Below, one piece after another: positions 33,545-45,599 of a DNA stretch of 64,000 nucleotides (position 1 is its first letter; every line of letters begins with the position of its first letter). The DNA comes from Ariolimax columbianus (lineage: Eukaryota; Mollusca; Gastropoda; Stylommatophora; Arionidae). The notes below the pieces were generated by a model, which saw only the letters and a program-made list of their open reading frames with translations, was not told the DNA's origin and did no database searches. The position numbers and the translations under genes are program-made. The stretch is from assembly GCA_036924085.1 (NCBI GenBank), contig JAVGWX010000019.1, positions 10,904,196-10,968,195 on the forward strand. The letters are read 5' to 3'.

Positions 33545-33850
33545 AAAACAAGGCGCACGATGGTAGGGGCAGGGTGTAGTTTCCAGCAGACGGCGTAGAA
33601 CGGAAGGCATAGCCAGGACGGATATAGGTTAGTAAGAGCCCGGGTCAGTGTACCGTACTGGGAAAGCGTTGTGCGAGAAGTTTGTTCTACAGTTCCAAAT
33701 ATCTTCGTTTTGTGCGCATGCGAGAGTAGAAACTGCGGCTGAATATTGGACAAGGAACCACTTCAGGACATCTCGACGACTTGTTTGAGGAGGGGATTGT
33801 GTTGGTTCTGCTTGTACATTATAAATTTCCTGTTGAACGGCTGACAGGTA
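33545..33850 (+). other. possible 5'UTR exon with splice donor
   Basis: The sequence is somewhat richer in CpG than its surroundings and ends at ctgacag followed by gtaagt (33851-33856), a textbook donor. No long frame is present, so if real it would be a non-coding first exon. No TATA box can be assigned with confidence. It could also be chance. Confidence 0.2.
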
Positions 33851-34139
33851 AGTTTGGTTAAAGTAATTCTATGGATACAGTTAGTTGGGTACAATGATCA
33901 CATTAATTAACAAGACTGGATTATCATATTCACTTTTAACAGCTACAGGTGTTTAGCTCAATGTATAATAATATATGATTGAGTGTTTTCTCTGAGCGTG
34001 TGTTGTAGACACATGTTTGTGTCGTTAGTGTTTTCTACCAAATGTGTTTTTGTGTGTGTAAAATGTTATTCTCAAAGACTGTCTAGTGGGCGTGAAGAGT
34101 AATGAGGGTCAACGTTGGTGCTCCTGGAAATAGAAGAAT

Positions 34140-34265
34140 GGCCAAGGATGTGGGGATCGACACTGTAACTCCCATAGTTGTAAGCTTATTGAGGAAGATT
34201 ACATTACACTACAGCCAGGGGGAACCCGGTCGACCATCTGAAGTTACAACTCGGGATGTATAAAG
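34140..34265 (-). mobile_element. element A' fragment
   Basis: It contains gtggggatcgacactgtaac, gtaagcttattgaggaa and acattacactacagccag, as at 16105 and 39560. An ATC repeat starts about 110 bp beyond its outer side. Confidence 0.55.
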
Positions 34266-34377
34266 ATCAATTGCAATGTGGTACCAAAGAAACGTCAAGC
34301 GTTAACCTAGTTCAATACGGGTAACTTGGAACAACAATACAAACAGGCAGTGTTATGTGATATACGATGGCGTGTCA

Positions 34378-35107
34378 TCACCCTCATCATCATCATCGTC
34401 ATCACTATCATCATCATCCTCATCATCCTCGTCATCATCTTCATCCTCATCATCATCATGATCCTCATCATCATCATTACCATCACGATCCTCATCATCA
34501 TCATCATGATCCCCATCATCATCATCATCGTCATCATCATGATCCCCATCATTATCACGATCCTCATCATCATCATCACGATCCTCATCATCATCATCAT
34601 GATCCCCATCATCATCATCATCATGATCCCCATCATCATCATCATCGTCATCATCATGATCCCCATCATTATCACGATCCTCATCATCATCATCATGATC
34701 CCCATCATCATCACGATCCTCATCATCATCATCACGATCCTCATCATCATCATCATGATCCTCCTCATCATCACGATCCTCATCATCATCATCACGATCC
34801 TCATCATCATCATCACGATCCTCATCATCATCATCATGATCCCCATCATCATCACGATCCTCATCATCATCATCATGATCCTCATCATCATCACGATCCT
34901 CATCATCATCATCACGATCCTCATCATCATCATCATGATCCCCATCATCATCACGATCCTCATCATCATCATCATGATCCCCATCATCATCACGGTCCTC
35001 ATCATCATCATCATGATCCTCATCATCATTCTCCTCATCCTCATCATCATCATTACACGATCGTCATCATCATTACGATCCTCATCCTCATCATCCTCAT
35101 CGTCATA
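34378..35107. repeat. (ATC)n-based array with GATCC interruptions
   Basis: About 730 bp of ATC repeats broken at regular intervals by gatcctc or gatcccc, so a 15-21-bp superstructure overlays the trinucleotide. The methionine, isoleucine and histidine frames of up to 270 codons are artefacts. Confidence 0.95.
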
Positions 35108-35235
35108 ATTGCTTTAATCATCGTCATCACCACGTGTTTGATCTATGTGACGTCGAAAGATTCTTGTCTTCCAATTTGAGATCTTTGGTATTTTCTATAA
35201 AATATTGTGCTCGATTGTGTGTTTGTATAACTACG

Positions 35236-35278
35236 TGTGTGTGTGTATGTGTTTGTGTGTGTGATGTGTGTGTGTGAA
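35236..35278. repeat. (GT)n microsatellite
   Basis: Impure GT repeat with TATG and TTTG breaks. Confidence 0.85.
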
Positions 35279-35344
35279 ATAAAAAAAAACATTTGGATGT
35301 CGTATTACGATGATAAGTCAGTAGATAGATGACATACTGAAATG

Positions 35345-35745
35345 GGATAGCTGAAAAATTCAGTTAGTAGTTTCTAAAAGTGAAACATGGACACTTCGAT
35401 TAAGAAGTTGGACAATGGTATTGAGACCTTGGAAATATGGGTATTTGGAGGATATGGTCCCATTTCCTTGGAGGAGAAGAAAACATATGTGGAGTTATGT
35501 TTAATGTTTGAGGTGAAAAAAGAACTAATGACCGAAATCAAGGTTAAACGATACAGTTATTTTGGCCACATAACAATACATACCACCTTGTTGAAGCCCA
35601 TACTAGAGGATAGAGTGGAAGATAGTCGTTCAGTTGTTATAAGTAGGTCGATAACATCGGGAGATGGACTGGGAAAAGCATGTCAGATTCCATCATTTCG
35701 ACAATAGATATACTGGAGATCCATCGCAGCCGACCTAAAATGTTA
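35345..35745 (+). mobile_element. LINE reverse-transcriptase C-terminus, decayed
   Basis: Across shifted plus frames: SETWTLR, then LMTEIKVKRYSYFGHI, LKPILEDRVEDSRS and WRSIAADL. The order matches the region after the reverse-transcriptase palm in Jockey/RTE-like LINEs. The 106-codon open frame (35387-35707) covers only part and in the wrong frame for some motifs. Confidence 0.65.
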
Positions 35746-35875
35746 AAATAGGTAGAAACAACATCCACTTTTGTGATTACTGTAGGTAGCAGACGATGGG
35801 TGTCGGATGCACATGCGCAGCTCAGATAGAAAATGGTGTTCGTATTCACAGAGTGTACAATAAAAAAAATAGTGG

Positions 35876-36055
35876 GATGTGCGGTGAGGGGATTTCCGGT
35901 GCGGGGATGTACGGTGCGGGGATGTGCGGTGCGGGGATGTGCGGTGCGGGGATGTGCGATGCGGGGATGTGCGGTGCGGGGATTGGCGGTGCGGGGATGT
36001 GCGGTACGGGGATGTGCTGAACGGGGATGTGCAATACGGGAATGTGCGATACGGG
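35876..36055. repeat. 15-bp minisatellite, about 12 copies
   Basis: The unit ggggatgtgcggtgc has variants at the third and last triplets. Open frames on both strands (up to 222 codons on minus with flanks) are products of the 15-bp periodicity. Confidence 0.95.
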
Positions 36056-36909
36056 GGTGGGGGTGAGAGGAAGGCAAAACGACTTTCTGCAAAAGACATT
36101 TGTAAGGAAATACTCCTGTTTACAGTGAGAAGTTTTTGTCTCCTAAAGAGGTGCATAACTGTGTGGATACACTTTCTCAAGGATATTAACAAATTTCCAA
36201 CGAAGTCGGACATAGTAGTGCTGTAAAGATTGCACCAGAAGCACCTGCGCGGCGAGTGAGAGAGGTGATTCGAGTAGGCCTTCGTGTAACGATGGATAGT
36301 GTTGCAAATACAAATTAGGTGTTCGCATGGTTTAGCATACAGCATACTACAAGATCCAACCTTTGCTGAAAACGTTTCATGAATGACTATGAGTTTGAAC
36401 GGAACGTACAAATGTAGCCGAGAAATCAGACCAGCGACTTATATGCTGCATATTTTGGTGCACTGACACAACGAAGAGATAAGTATGTTAGTGTTGGTGG
36501 AAATTATGTGGATAAATAAGCGACAATGTAAGCGCAATAATATATGATTTCAAGTTCGTATCTCATATAGTTTCCTTTTTAAATAGTCATGTGTGACCTA
36601 TTTACCGACTTCCTCTAGTATATATACTACACCTTGAGGGTATGTTATCATCATCACGTGTTGGGCTTAGTAGCATAGTTCGGGTGATTCTTCTTAGTTT
36701 TGGATCTCTGATCTGTTAGATAAAATATTTTGTTGTCTGTTGGTGTGAAGTGATATACTGTTAAACTGTCCTAATCAGTAGAGTCAGATACGAGGGCGTA
36801 TTATCATCATCACGGTCCCTGCCGACTTTGCTGAGTGGAAGATATATTTCCCCATTTATATTATTTCAATGTCTTATCCCAGTTAAAGCGTAACAGTATT
36901 ATTGTCAGT
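36056..36909. other. no recognised feature
   Basis: No gene recognised. tatcatcatcacg occurs twice (36647 and 36801) as a minor repeat. Confidence 0.3.
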
Positions 36910-37071
36910 TCTATCGCAGCTTAGATGAACTGGCCATGTTGTCCGCATGTTAGATAAACGGCTTCCAAAGAAAATATTCAATTGCAAGCTTGAGTCAGGC
37001 AAGCGAGTTCGGGGTTGCTAAATAACACGTTACAAACACTCTGAAGGCCTGCGACATTGGCACTGATGGTT
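36910..37071 (+). mobile_element. LINE ORF2 C-terminal part, left of the minisatellite
   Basis: Plus-strand pieces QLR(stop)TGHVVRMLDKRLPKK, LESGKRVRG and, after a frameshift, LKACDIGTDGWENVAAGRSA match the region following the reverse transcriptase in a CR1/Jockey-like LINE. A W to stop change and a frameshift show it is dead. The last coding motif becomes the first unit of the 40-bp array at 37072. Confidence 0.8.
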
Positions 37072-37671
37072 GGGAGAACGTTGCTGCTGGTCGCTCTGCC
37101 TGGCGTAGTCAAAGAGAACTTTGCTGCTGGTCGCTCTCCCTGGCGTAGTCAAAGAGAACTTTGCTGCTGGTCGCTCTCCCTGGCGTAGTCAAAGAGAACT
37201 TTGCTGCTGGTCGTACTCCCTGGCGTAGTCAAAGAGAACTTTGCTGCTGGTCGCTCTCCCTGGCGTAGTCAAAGAGAACTTTGCTGCTGGTCACTCTCCC
37301 TGGCGTAGTCAAAGAGAACTTTGCTGCTGGTCGCTCTCCCTGGCGTAGTCAAAGAGAACTTTGCTGCTGGTCGCTCTCCCTGGCGTAGTCAAAGAGAACT
37401 TTGCTGCTGGTCGCTCTCCCTGGCGTAGTCAAAGAGAACTTTGCTGCTGGTCGCTCTGCCTGGCGTGGTCAAAGAGAACTTTGCTGCTGGTCGCTCTGCC
37501 TGCGTGGTCAAAGAGAACTTTGCTGCTGGTCGCTCTCCCTGGCGTAGTCAAAGAGAACTTTGCTGCTGGTCGCTCTGCCTGGCGTTGTCAAAGAGAACTT
37601 TGCTGCTGGTCGCTCTGCCTGGCGTAGTCAAAGAGAACTTTGCTGCTGGTCGCTCTCCCTGGCGTAGTCAA
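37072..37671 (+). repeat. 40-bp minisatellite, 15 copies, inside a LINE ORF
   Basis: The unit aaagagaactttgctgctgg plus 20 bp is exactly 40 bp, with only single-base differences between copies (plus one copy a base shorter). The unit is the LINE segment that encodes ENVAAGRSAWRSQ. As 40 is not a multiple of three, each copy shifts the frame. The array lies exactly between the W..A..R..W motif and the zinc-finger end of the same LINE. Confidence 0.95.
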
Positions 37672-37877
37672 ATCGTCTCTGGCACGGCACATATGGAGCA
37701 GAAATGAAGACAAGAATCACGGAAACTGCACGGAAACGAGAGACACGAAAGGCAAGAGAAGCGTTGCCCCCATCTGACGGTCAGACAGTGTTTCCATGCC
37801 CTCAGTGTGACAGACGCTTTCGGGCTCGAATTGGCTTGATCAGCCATCTGCGAACCCACTCTATGATTGACAGATGA
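37672..37877 (+). mobile_element. LINE ORF2 terminus with C2H2 zinc finger
   Basis: Frame 37704-37877 (57 codons) encodes a basic stretch (RKRETRKAREA), then CPQCDRRFRARIGLISHLRT followed by H, a perfect C-x2-C-x12-H-x3-H finger, and stops five residues later. This finger is the known extreme C-terminus of one group of CR1/Jockey-like LINE proteins in invertebrates. It probably served nucleic acid binding in the parent element. The part before it continues from the last unit of the 40-bp array in another frame. Confidence 0.85.
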
Positions 37878-38164
37878 CAATGTGGTCCTCTTCGGAAACA
37901 ATGGACAAACAACCATAACTATTACGTCTTCACCATCTGTATAGTGGAATACGACTTGATATTACGACTGGCGTAAGCGATTATGTTGATTAAAATTGTA
38001 CTATTGCTAGTGTCTTTTCTGTGTTCCATAAATTGTTTTGTTGACATTTAGAAACGTGTAAAGCTGTCTGTATACATGCTTTTTTCTCTGTCACGATTTA
38101 ATTCAGTTTTAGAATGTAAAATCACAGGCTACCAGAAGGGTAACTAACACATACGAAGGGGAGG

Positions 38165-38520
38165 AAGGTTAGCGTCTGGTCAGCAAAATATACTCATCAG
38201 ACATTTAGTTAGTCAGGGTCAGGCAAAACATACTGGCAAAGACCATCACCTCGACTTTTTAGTAGCCCTCCCTGGAAACGAAATGCATATTTGGCAGACT
38301 GGCTAACGAGGTGAGGGATCGACGTGATTCCCGTAGTAGTGAATGACACGCAGATGAAGCCAAGCATAGCACTGACGCCTGGATGACTCCGGTCCACCAT
38401 CATCAGCACGCTCAGGATGTGTAGAAACCTACTTCAACCCGCCAGTTAACGACCTTTTCATGGCGCACATAAGAGTAACTTACTTATTGTGGGCATTCGC
38501 AAACAACAACAACAACACAT
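38165..38520 (-). mobile_element. dispersed element A, copy 4, nearly complete
   Basis: On the minus strand: a (GTT)n head (from 38505-38517), GCGAATGCCCACAATAAG, a body with GGCTTCATCTGCGTG, the CACGTCGATCCC core and CTCGTTAGCCAG, then the tail with about two 37-bp units (38178-38243). This copy best shows the pre-expansion structure: microsatellite head, about 260-bp body, short tandem tail. Confidence 0.75.
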
Positions 38521-38627
38521 ACGAACGCAAGTCACGTGATGTAGCAGAAGGCAAAGATTGATAAGATTGAATCGCACAGCTTATAGCAATTGAAAAAAAA
38601 AAGGTCGAAATAAAGAGGCATACATAT

Positions 38628-38971
38628 ATACACACACGCACATACATTCATACATACATACATAAATACACATACACATATACACACATACACACACATA
38701 CACACACACATATACACCCACACATACATACATACATATACACACATACACACCCATGCACACCCACACATACATACAAACATACATACATACACACATA
38801 CATATATACACATACATACATACACACATATATACATACATACATACATACATACACACACACATACATTCATACATACATACATACATACATACATACA
38901 TACATACATACATACATACATACATACGTACATACATACATACACACACATACGCGCACGCACGCACGCAC
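38628..38971. repeat. (CATA)n/(CACA)n microsatellite
   Basis: Long CATA run with CACA patches and a CGCA end. Frames on both strands are artefacts. Confidence 0.95.
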
Positions 38972-39559
38972 GCTCTCCTTCAGCACGTATTCACCTTCTC
39001 TCTTTAACATTTGCATCATCTTCACTCCGACTCTGAATGAATTGGCCTGCCTCTACGTATCTTGCCACTCTGGTTAGGTGGGGTTCAAAAACAGAAACTG
39101 CATTGTATTGTTATCAACTGGATTCTACAATGTATGGGCTATCTGACGCCAATGTCTTCTCCTTCTGCCACCTTCCACTGGTATATGTCAGCTTTTATGC
39201 CACATTTTCACATTAGTGAACTTATCATACGATTTCATTCCCACTATTCTGTGCAGACATCCATTATTGAAAGTCTAACCTTTCGTTGGTATCTGTGTTC
39301 TTGTCTTCCAGGTTTCAGATCGGCAAAAAACAACAGACTTTATATCGGATTTAACTATTTTATTTTTTTGTGCTGGATTGCATTTCTTGTGATTTTTATA
39401 CGTTTCTAAACGAGATAAGAGTACCCGTTGTATCCGCGTTTGGGAATGGGAATCCGTGCCTTTCGTTTTGTATACGTTACTGGCAAGATATATGATGGAG
39501 CTCACTTGCATTTACCAGTTATAATGAGCTGTAGCATAACAAACTTTGTGGGAGCGTAG
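38972..39559. other. no recognised feature
   Basis: A 115-codon frame (39062-39409) has no recognisable motif. Confidence 0.3.
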
Positions 39560-39765
39560 AGTGATACCAGGTCCCGAGTCCCATCATACTGATCAAGACC
39601 ACACCTTTTGTCTACGTGGCGTGACATGCTACGAAACTACAATCTGGTCACTGAGGTGGGGTATTGACACTGTGATCCATATAGTGATGAGCTTACTGAA
39701 AAGCCTATCATTACACTACAGCAATGCCATTCCCGGCTCATCTTTTCAATGACGACTCCGGGGGT
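39560..39765 (-). mobile_element. element A' copy
   Basis: On the minus strand it contains the tail start GTGGTCTTGATCAGTATG, then (towards the 5' side) CCCCACCTCAGTGACC and the A' core. An ACA microsatellite (39843) lies on its 5' side, as for the copy at 16105. Confidence 0.55.
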
Positions 39766-39842
39766 GACAAGAGCCGCTGCAACCCAACATCAAGACAACG
39801 ATGTCAAGAATTCAATTAACTTACTACGAGTATCTTTAAAAA

Positions 39843-40235
39843 ACACAACAACAGCAGAAATAACAACAGCAACAACAACAACAGTAACAACAACAACAAA
39901 AACAATAACACCATCGACAACAAGAACAACATCAATGACATCATCAACATCAGCAACAGCAGCAAAAACAACAGCAACGACAACGACAGCAGCAACAGCA
40001 GACACGACAACAACAACAACAATTACAATAACATCCACAACGACAACATCAACATCCGGAACAGCAGACACGACAACAACAACAGCAGAAACGACAACAA
40101 CGTCAACAAAAACCCAAACAACATCAACAACGACAACAGCAGCAATAACAACAGCAACGACAACAACAGCAACAACAACAGCAGAAACTACCACAACGGT
40201 ATACAAAAAGAACAACAAAAAAACAACGACAAACT
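39843..40235. repeat. (ACA)n microsatellite, long and impure
   Basis: About 390 bp of ACA with AGC, ATA and ACG variants. The 164-codon threonine-rich plus frame is an artefact. Confidence 0.95.
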
Positions 40236-42035
40236 GTTTTTGACCATGTTTAACCATCATTAGCTTCTATCCTTTCATTATTCTAAGCTACATATTCATA
40301 ATATTCAGTATTCATCTTGTTTGTTTGGTGATTGTCCACTGTTCTCAGTTATAGAATAACGATGGCTCTATGTAGCAATGAAGAACACTATTTCTTTCTT
40401 CTGTTGACTCTTTCATCTTTTGATTTTCTGAATCACTGTTTTTGTTTTATCCAGACATATCATCCTATAATTTTTGACTTGTATCTTTCCCATCACATCT
40501 TCACAGTGACCAATTTAAAATAATTAATTGTTGTTCTTAGAAACAACAAAAATGTAGAAAAGTTCAATCATGTTACAAAAGGTGGAAACTATAGCAGAAC
40601 TTAGATATTCAGATGGCACAGTTATCTATTCAAAGAGCTCCGAGGGGTTGAAACAGATGTTCCTGTGTCTAACAATACATACCAGCAATAAAATCGTTAC
40701 CTGAACATAGTTAAACAGACCTAAAGTTACTTTAGAGAATGAAGAAATCGAAAACGCCACACGTTTCGCACATCCCGGCTCCATTATCAGTAGGAGTTGA
40801 GACTGCCTTAAAAAATTCCCTAGCAGAATGGTCATGGCAATGCAGAAGTTAAAAAATGGAGAGAAATGTAAAGCATAAGACATTGAAAAAATAAAAAAAC
40901 TATACTTCGGAGAACATACAAATATGGTAGCATACAAGAAGCAATAGATTTACCATCCTGCAAACACAAAAGAAAAAAAGCTAAATCTTGTGAGCTGCCA
41001 GAATGGTTAAAAAAGCCACAGGAAAGGGCAATATTCATCTAAAATCCCCAAAACCAAATAGCCCAGAGACGCTGATAATTATGATGATGAAGAAGAAGAA
41101 GAAGAAAAAGATGAAGAAGAGGAGAGACAGAATCAATGCTTAGAAAATCTAAAACAGAGAACACATAAACAACATATATAGGAATAGAAAAGTAATTAAA
41201 CGAACATCAGTAAATAGTCAACATGAAAAAGGTGATTGCTACACGAACGACGAAAGAAACAAATAGCTGCAGCACAATAGATGTCATGGCACATACCATA
41301 TTATATTTCCCGAACGTAGTCCTCTTTACAGCGGCCCTGAACACGTATCGACTTCTGACAGGAAGGCCGGCTTCACGTACAGACATCTTCACACTGTCAG
41401 TAATGTCCTTATATCATCTTCATGTGGGACAACCTATCCCCGTCTTCTAGGTCCCGTGCCTTCAACTATCTGTCTCCCCAAACCTTTGTGCCTATTCATA
41501 TGACCGTAGAAACCTAACTTCTTCCATGTGGTGTTGGTTATAAGTGAATATCCTTCTGTCTCTAGTTGTCGCTAAATTTTTTTATTTAATTGCCTCTCTG
41601 TTCAAGATTTTTCTTCAAATGAGAATGCAACCTGACGAACTAACCCTTTTGCGCCTATAACGAATGACATTCGGGTTTTCGCAACAGTTGAGTTAACACA
41701 TGGCTGTGATACAGACACTACTGTGATATAGTTTAACATGAGAACATGAAGCCCGTATTACATCACTCACTTGTCATATTGAAGTGGCGGCTGCTGTATC
41801 ATTTCATTTGATATAACCATGATCGATGGCCCTGTGTTCAACCCTCTAATCCGTCTTCTACGACATTCTTGGCAGGTTTCAGAGGTTCTACTGTCGTCGC
41901 CCCTCTTGTACCACTCGATTGGGTCGTCACCTATATTTTTAACATATTGTCATAGTTAACACGATTTCCGATACCAACTATCGTCATCATGTGCATTAGC
42001 AAACCACAACCATTAATTATATCAATATCAAACTC
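40236..42035. other. no recognised gene; short GAA tract
   Basis: A gatgatgaagaagaagaag run lies at 41079-41130 and could be the worn tail of a retroelement. Frames at 40626-41038 and 41207-41450 show no motifs. Confidence 0.3.
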
Positions 42036-42690
42036 GTCATCACCAATATACCATCACCACAATATGACATTTATAATTATCATCAATGAACCACAACTAC
42101 AATATGACATTTATAATTATCACCAATAAACCATCACCCCAATATGACATTTAAAATTATCATCAATAAACCATCACCACAATATGACATTTATAATTAT
42201 CATCAATAAACCACCACCACAATATGACATTTATAATTATCACCAATAAACCACCACCACAATATGACATTTATAATTATCACCAAAAAACCATCACCAC
42301 AACATGACATTTATAATTATCACCAATAAAACACCACCACAACATTACATTTATAATTATCATCAATAAACCACCACCACAATTTGACATTTATAATTAT
42401 CACCAAAAAACCATCACCCCAATATGACATTTATAATTATCACCAATACACCATCACCACAATATGACATTTATAATTATCATCAATAAACCACCACCAC
42501 AATATGACATTTATAATTATCATCAATAAACCACCACCACAATATGACATTTATAATTATCACCAATAAACCACCACCACAATATGACATTTATAATTAT
42601 CACCAATAAACCACCACCACAATATGACATTTATAATTATCACCAATAAACCACCATCACAATATGACATTTACAATTATCATCATTGCT
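42036..42690. repeat. 40-bp minisatellite, about 16 copies
   Basis: The unit accacaatatgacatttata plus 20 bp is 40 bp, with mostly C/T changes in the ccatcacc/ccaccacc part. Confidence 0.95.
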
Positions 42691-42721
42691 GTGGTAATAT
42701 CAGCACCATTATTAACTACTA

Positions 42722-43012
42722 CACCTAAAGGTAGTCCCGTAGCAGATACCACTGTGGGGGATGAAGTGTTGAGACTTCATTGTACGAGGACGCAAGTTGT
42801 ATGAGGTGGGTTAGAGTGTACCCTTCTTCACTTGCTTTCCTTCCATTACAGTAATTCAGGTACCGAATGACAGCGGGTTGGCTTGGAGAAGCGGTCCTAC
42901 CATGAAAAAACACACGAGGTTTCTCAATCCGAGATCGGTGAGATTTGAACCCGGTACGTTGGGATTCTAAACCAAGCTCACAACACCCCTTGGCCACACT
43001 ATCCTACTAGAA
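42722..43012 (-). mobile_element. tRNA-derived SINE family S3, largest copy
   Basis: On the minus strand: an A-box-like TGTGGCCAAGGGG, a B-box-like GGGTTCAAATCTC about 35 bp later, then a body with the conserved CAGCCAACCCGCTGTCATTC-type domain and a 3' part matching 15598 and 17668. No sure TSD. Confidence 0.7.
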
Positions 43013-43941
43013 CTAATTTCTCCTGAAACCAGCCTCTCTGTCGTACGACAGCTGTTAGAGTACTCTGTCTCTCCCTATTGCAAGGGAATTAGAGTCGATA
43101 TCTCGTTCTACACACTCCTCGATCTAACCAAATGTAATTGTAGATTTGCCTTACAGACAGCAAGAGAAGACATGTCGACTAGGAAGGGAACCGATCAGCC
43201 AAACTAACAACAAGCTGAGGCTCAGAGCAATGAAACATCTAACTTTATCCATGACGCCATTCTCTGTCATGGGAACTTTTTTACCCAGCTGCTTTGACTT
43301 GTTTCTGTTATTTGTTCAGAAATGTATTGGAAATTAACTCACTGCCAAACACACACACACACACCATCCACCCCCAACCCATCCGACACATCCTTTATCC
43401 GTTATTCAATATCCCTGATTGCATCCCAAGCCGGTCTATCAATTATGGTATATCTGTCTATAAACATAAAACTCTAGATCTGGATCAACATTTGTTAACA
43501 GCGATTTCTCCACCACCAACATATTTGTGGTATAACGGCTACATCAACTCATCTCAGCTAACGTAAACAATAGCTTATAATGGGCGTGGTCCTACTTCAA
43601 TGTAAACAAACATACGTCATAGAGCACATCTGTTTCTAAGCGGCAGGATAACCGCCGTAGTTGTGAATGTAAGAGTGAAGCGGTTGGAACTATTGTTTCA
43701 AGCGAATTAATACATATACACCGCCTTGCCTTGTTTTTTTTTCTTCGTCTTTCTCAAGAATCGCAACTTTGTCCTTGGATGTAAGAAAAAAGACGACTCC
43801 GTCTCATGTGAAGCCAATCCTGCAATACGAAAGTGAGTCATAGGCAGTAAGTTAACTTATAAAAATAAGTTTAACTGAAAGCCACAGTGATATGGTTTTA
43901 CAGAATAATGTTACGATTCTATGGATAGTTCAGAAGACACA
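43013..43941. other. no recognised feature
   Basis: A short CA tract lies at 43350-43364. The two frames here (63 and 90 codons) show no motifs. Confidence 0.3.
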
Positions 43942-43950
43942 AAGGTATAA

Positions 43951-44151
43951 GCTGATAGTAAAAGTAAAGTAACCCATAGCATTTCTGCCATAAGGGTGTG
44001 AGGTGTTTTGCGATTTCACATTTCAAAGACTCGGCTATATGAGAGGGCTAGCCATTTCCTCTCCCTCACCGCTTTTACTTCCCGGACTGAACCGGTACCA
44101 ATTTAAGGCTGGGTCAACCCGCAAACCGTTGCGGTCTGAAAAACATAGGCC
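43951..44151 (-). mobile_element. SINE S1, copy lacking the tRNA head
   Basis: The body and tail match 48432-48699 and 8050-8289. The tRNA part is absent, and a 9-bp direct repeat aaggtataa (43942-43950, 44152-44160) flanks it, so it was truncated at insertion. Confidence 0.85.
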
Positions 44152-44237
44152 AAGGTATAAATTACGTTTTTATATTCTTTTATTTAACTCTACATGATCG
44201 TTATCCGTTTGCGTGGATATCTATTTCTCCTTTTTGG

Positions 44238-44587
44238 CTTGGCTTCGTTCGTTCTCAATCTCCCGCTACCAAACCCTGAGAGGGCTTAAGTAGCAGAATG
44301 TAGTCCAGAGAACGGAATGCGTTGTGTCGTAGATTTAAGCTTGACTGCGATATTTGTACCTTTCGGTCCAACACATCCGACTTCAGCAATCATTTTTTAG
44401 TTCCCTCTTCGATCCCTTCTTCTTAGCCAGTCTTTAGCCAATCTGCTGTGCTGCAGTCTGTTATCCAGGATCACCACGTGGAGGCGTAGAAGGGTCTTGG
44501 CAGCTCTGGTTCGCTGGCTCTGATGCTAGCAGTCAGCTATGGGTCGCTGACTACTGCAGCTCATGCGCTGCTCAGCAGCTTGATCCC
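44238..44587 (-). mobile_element. SINE-like family B, copy 3
   Basis: It is the reverse complement of the copy at 3654 across its full length: ctgctcagcagcttgatccc at the right and cttcgttcgttctcaatctc at the left. The presumed TSD is not clear. Confidence 0.85.
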
Positions 44588-44800
44588 TTTCTCATATTTT
44601 AAACAACATCCCCATGACCTAGAGAGCTCAAATTTTGTAAACATCACACTATGTACCAATGTGACATGTTAATATATCACATTCTGACTCCTATTGTTCC
44701 AGTTTGCATTGAAAAACGTATTTTTGTAAAATATATTTACTTGCTTCTTATCCAGATAAGAAAACAATATTGTTCTGATGCTTTCAACATGACGAAATTG
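44588..44800. other. no recognised feature
   Basis: A/T-rich, no motif. Confidence 0.3.
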
Positions 44801-44802
44801 AC

Positions 44803-44985
44803 GTTGTTGTTGTTGTTGCTGATATATGCCCAAAATGAGTCAGATTAATCTTTTGTGCGGGCTAAAAACGGTGTTTAATGACGGGCTGCTGTAGCTTTCT
44901 TCACATGACAAGCGTGCTGATGAAAGTCGTCCGGGGTAATCCAAGCGCTGGTGCTATGCTTAGCTTCATCTGCATAAAGTAGTTC
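44803..44985 (+). mobile_element. dispersed element A, copy 5, 3'-truncated
   Basis: A (GTT)5 head, then atgcccaaaatgagtcag, cttttgtgcgggc, gcgtgctgatgaaagtcg and gcttagcttcatctgca. It stops before the GATC core, so there is no tail. Confidence 0.65.
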
Positions 44986-45599
44986 AAATATAAAAATGGT
45001 TCAAATGTATTTGTATATTAGAACAGAAAGATAAGTTTACTGGCGTTTCGACTTCAATATGTATATATCAAGATCTGGGCAAAAAAAAGCAGCATAGAAA
45101 AAAAAAACAGCGACATAGATTAAGTTATGTTAGATTAATTTAAAAGGTAAAATCTTCACAAAAAGGCTAAAATCTTCATCTTTTATTCCATTGAATCATA
45201 AAAGTAACAACCCATGTTCTCTATCTGTTCCTGTTGTGGACCGTCCTCTTGAGATCTATACACGATATTCCATCTGGATTGATCTCCTCTTCCCCATTTC
45301 TTCGTCAGGTGTGTATTGGCTTTCACACTCGCTTCTTTAACTGTGGGTTCAAATCGGCACATGTTTGGTCGTACTTTCGGACTCCTTACTGAAGTGTGTC
45401 TTATCAAAACCACATTCGATCCTGGGACAAAGTCACACTGGACTGCCTCTCTTCCGGGATAGTACAAACTAGTACATAGTCCATCATATCATTGCCAAAC
45501 CCTATAGACACGAGTAGGGAAGACTCGATAGTCCTGCAAGACAACTTCCTAAGAGAGACAACTCTGACCAAAAACAACTGCTGCCTTGCAGTTAGGCTG

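Noticed and set aside
35796..36411. 222-codon minus-strand frame with a proline/histidine/threonine repeat
   Set aside because: It is caused by the 15-bp minisatellite; three frames are open across the same stretch.
37704..37877. host C2H2 zinc-finger gene
   Set aside because: The single finger with its basic leader is the known C-terminus of a LINE protein and is preceded by LINE motifs.
42036..42690. CRISPR-like regular repeat
   Set aside because: The whole 40-bp period repeats with no unique spacers, and the context is clearly eukaryotic. The same reasoning excludes the other 35-41-bp arrays.
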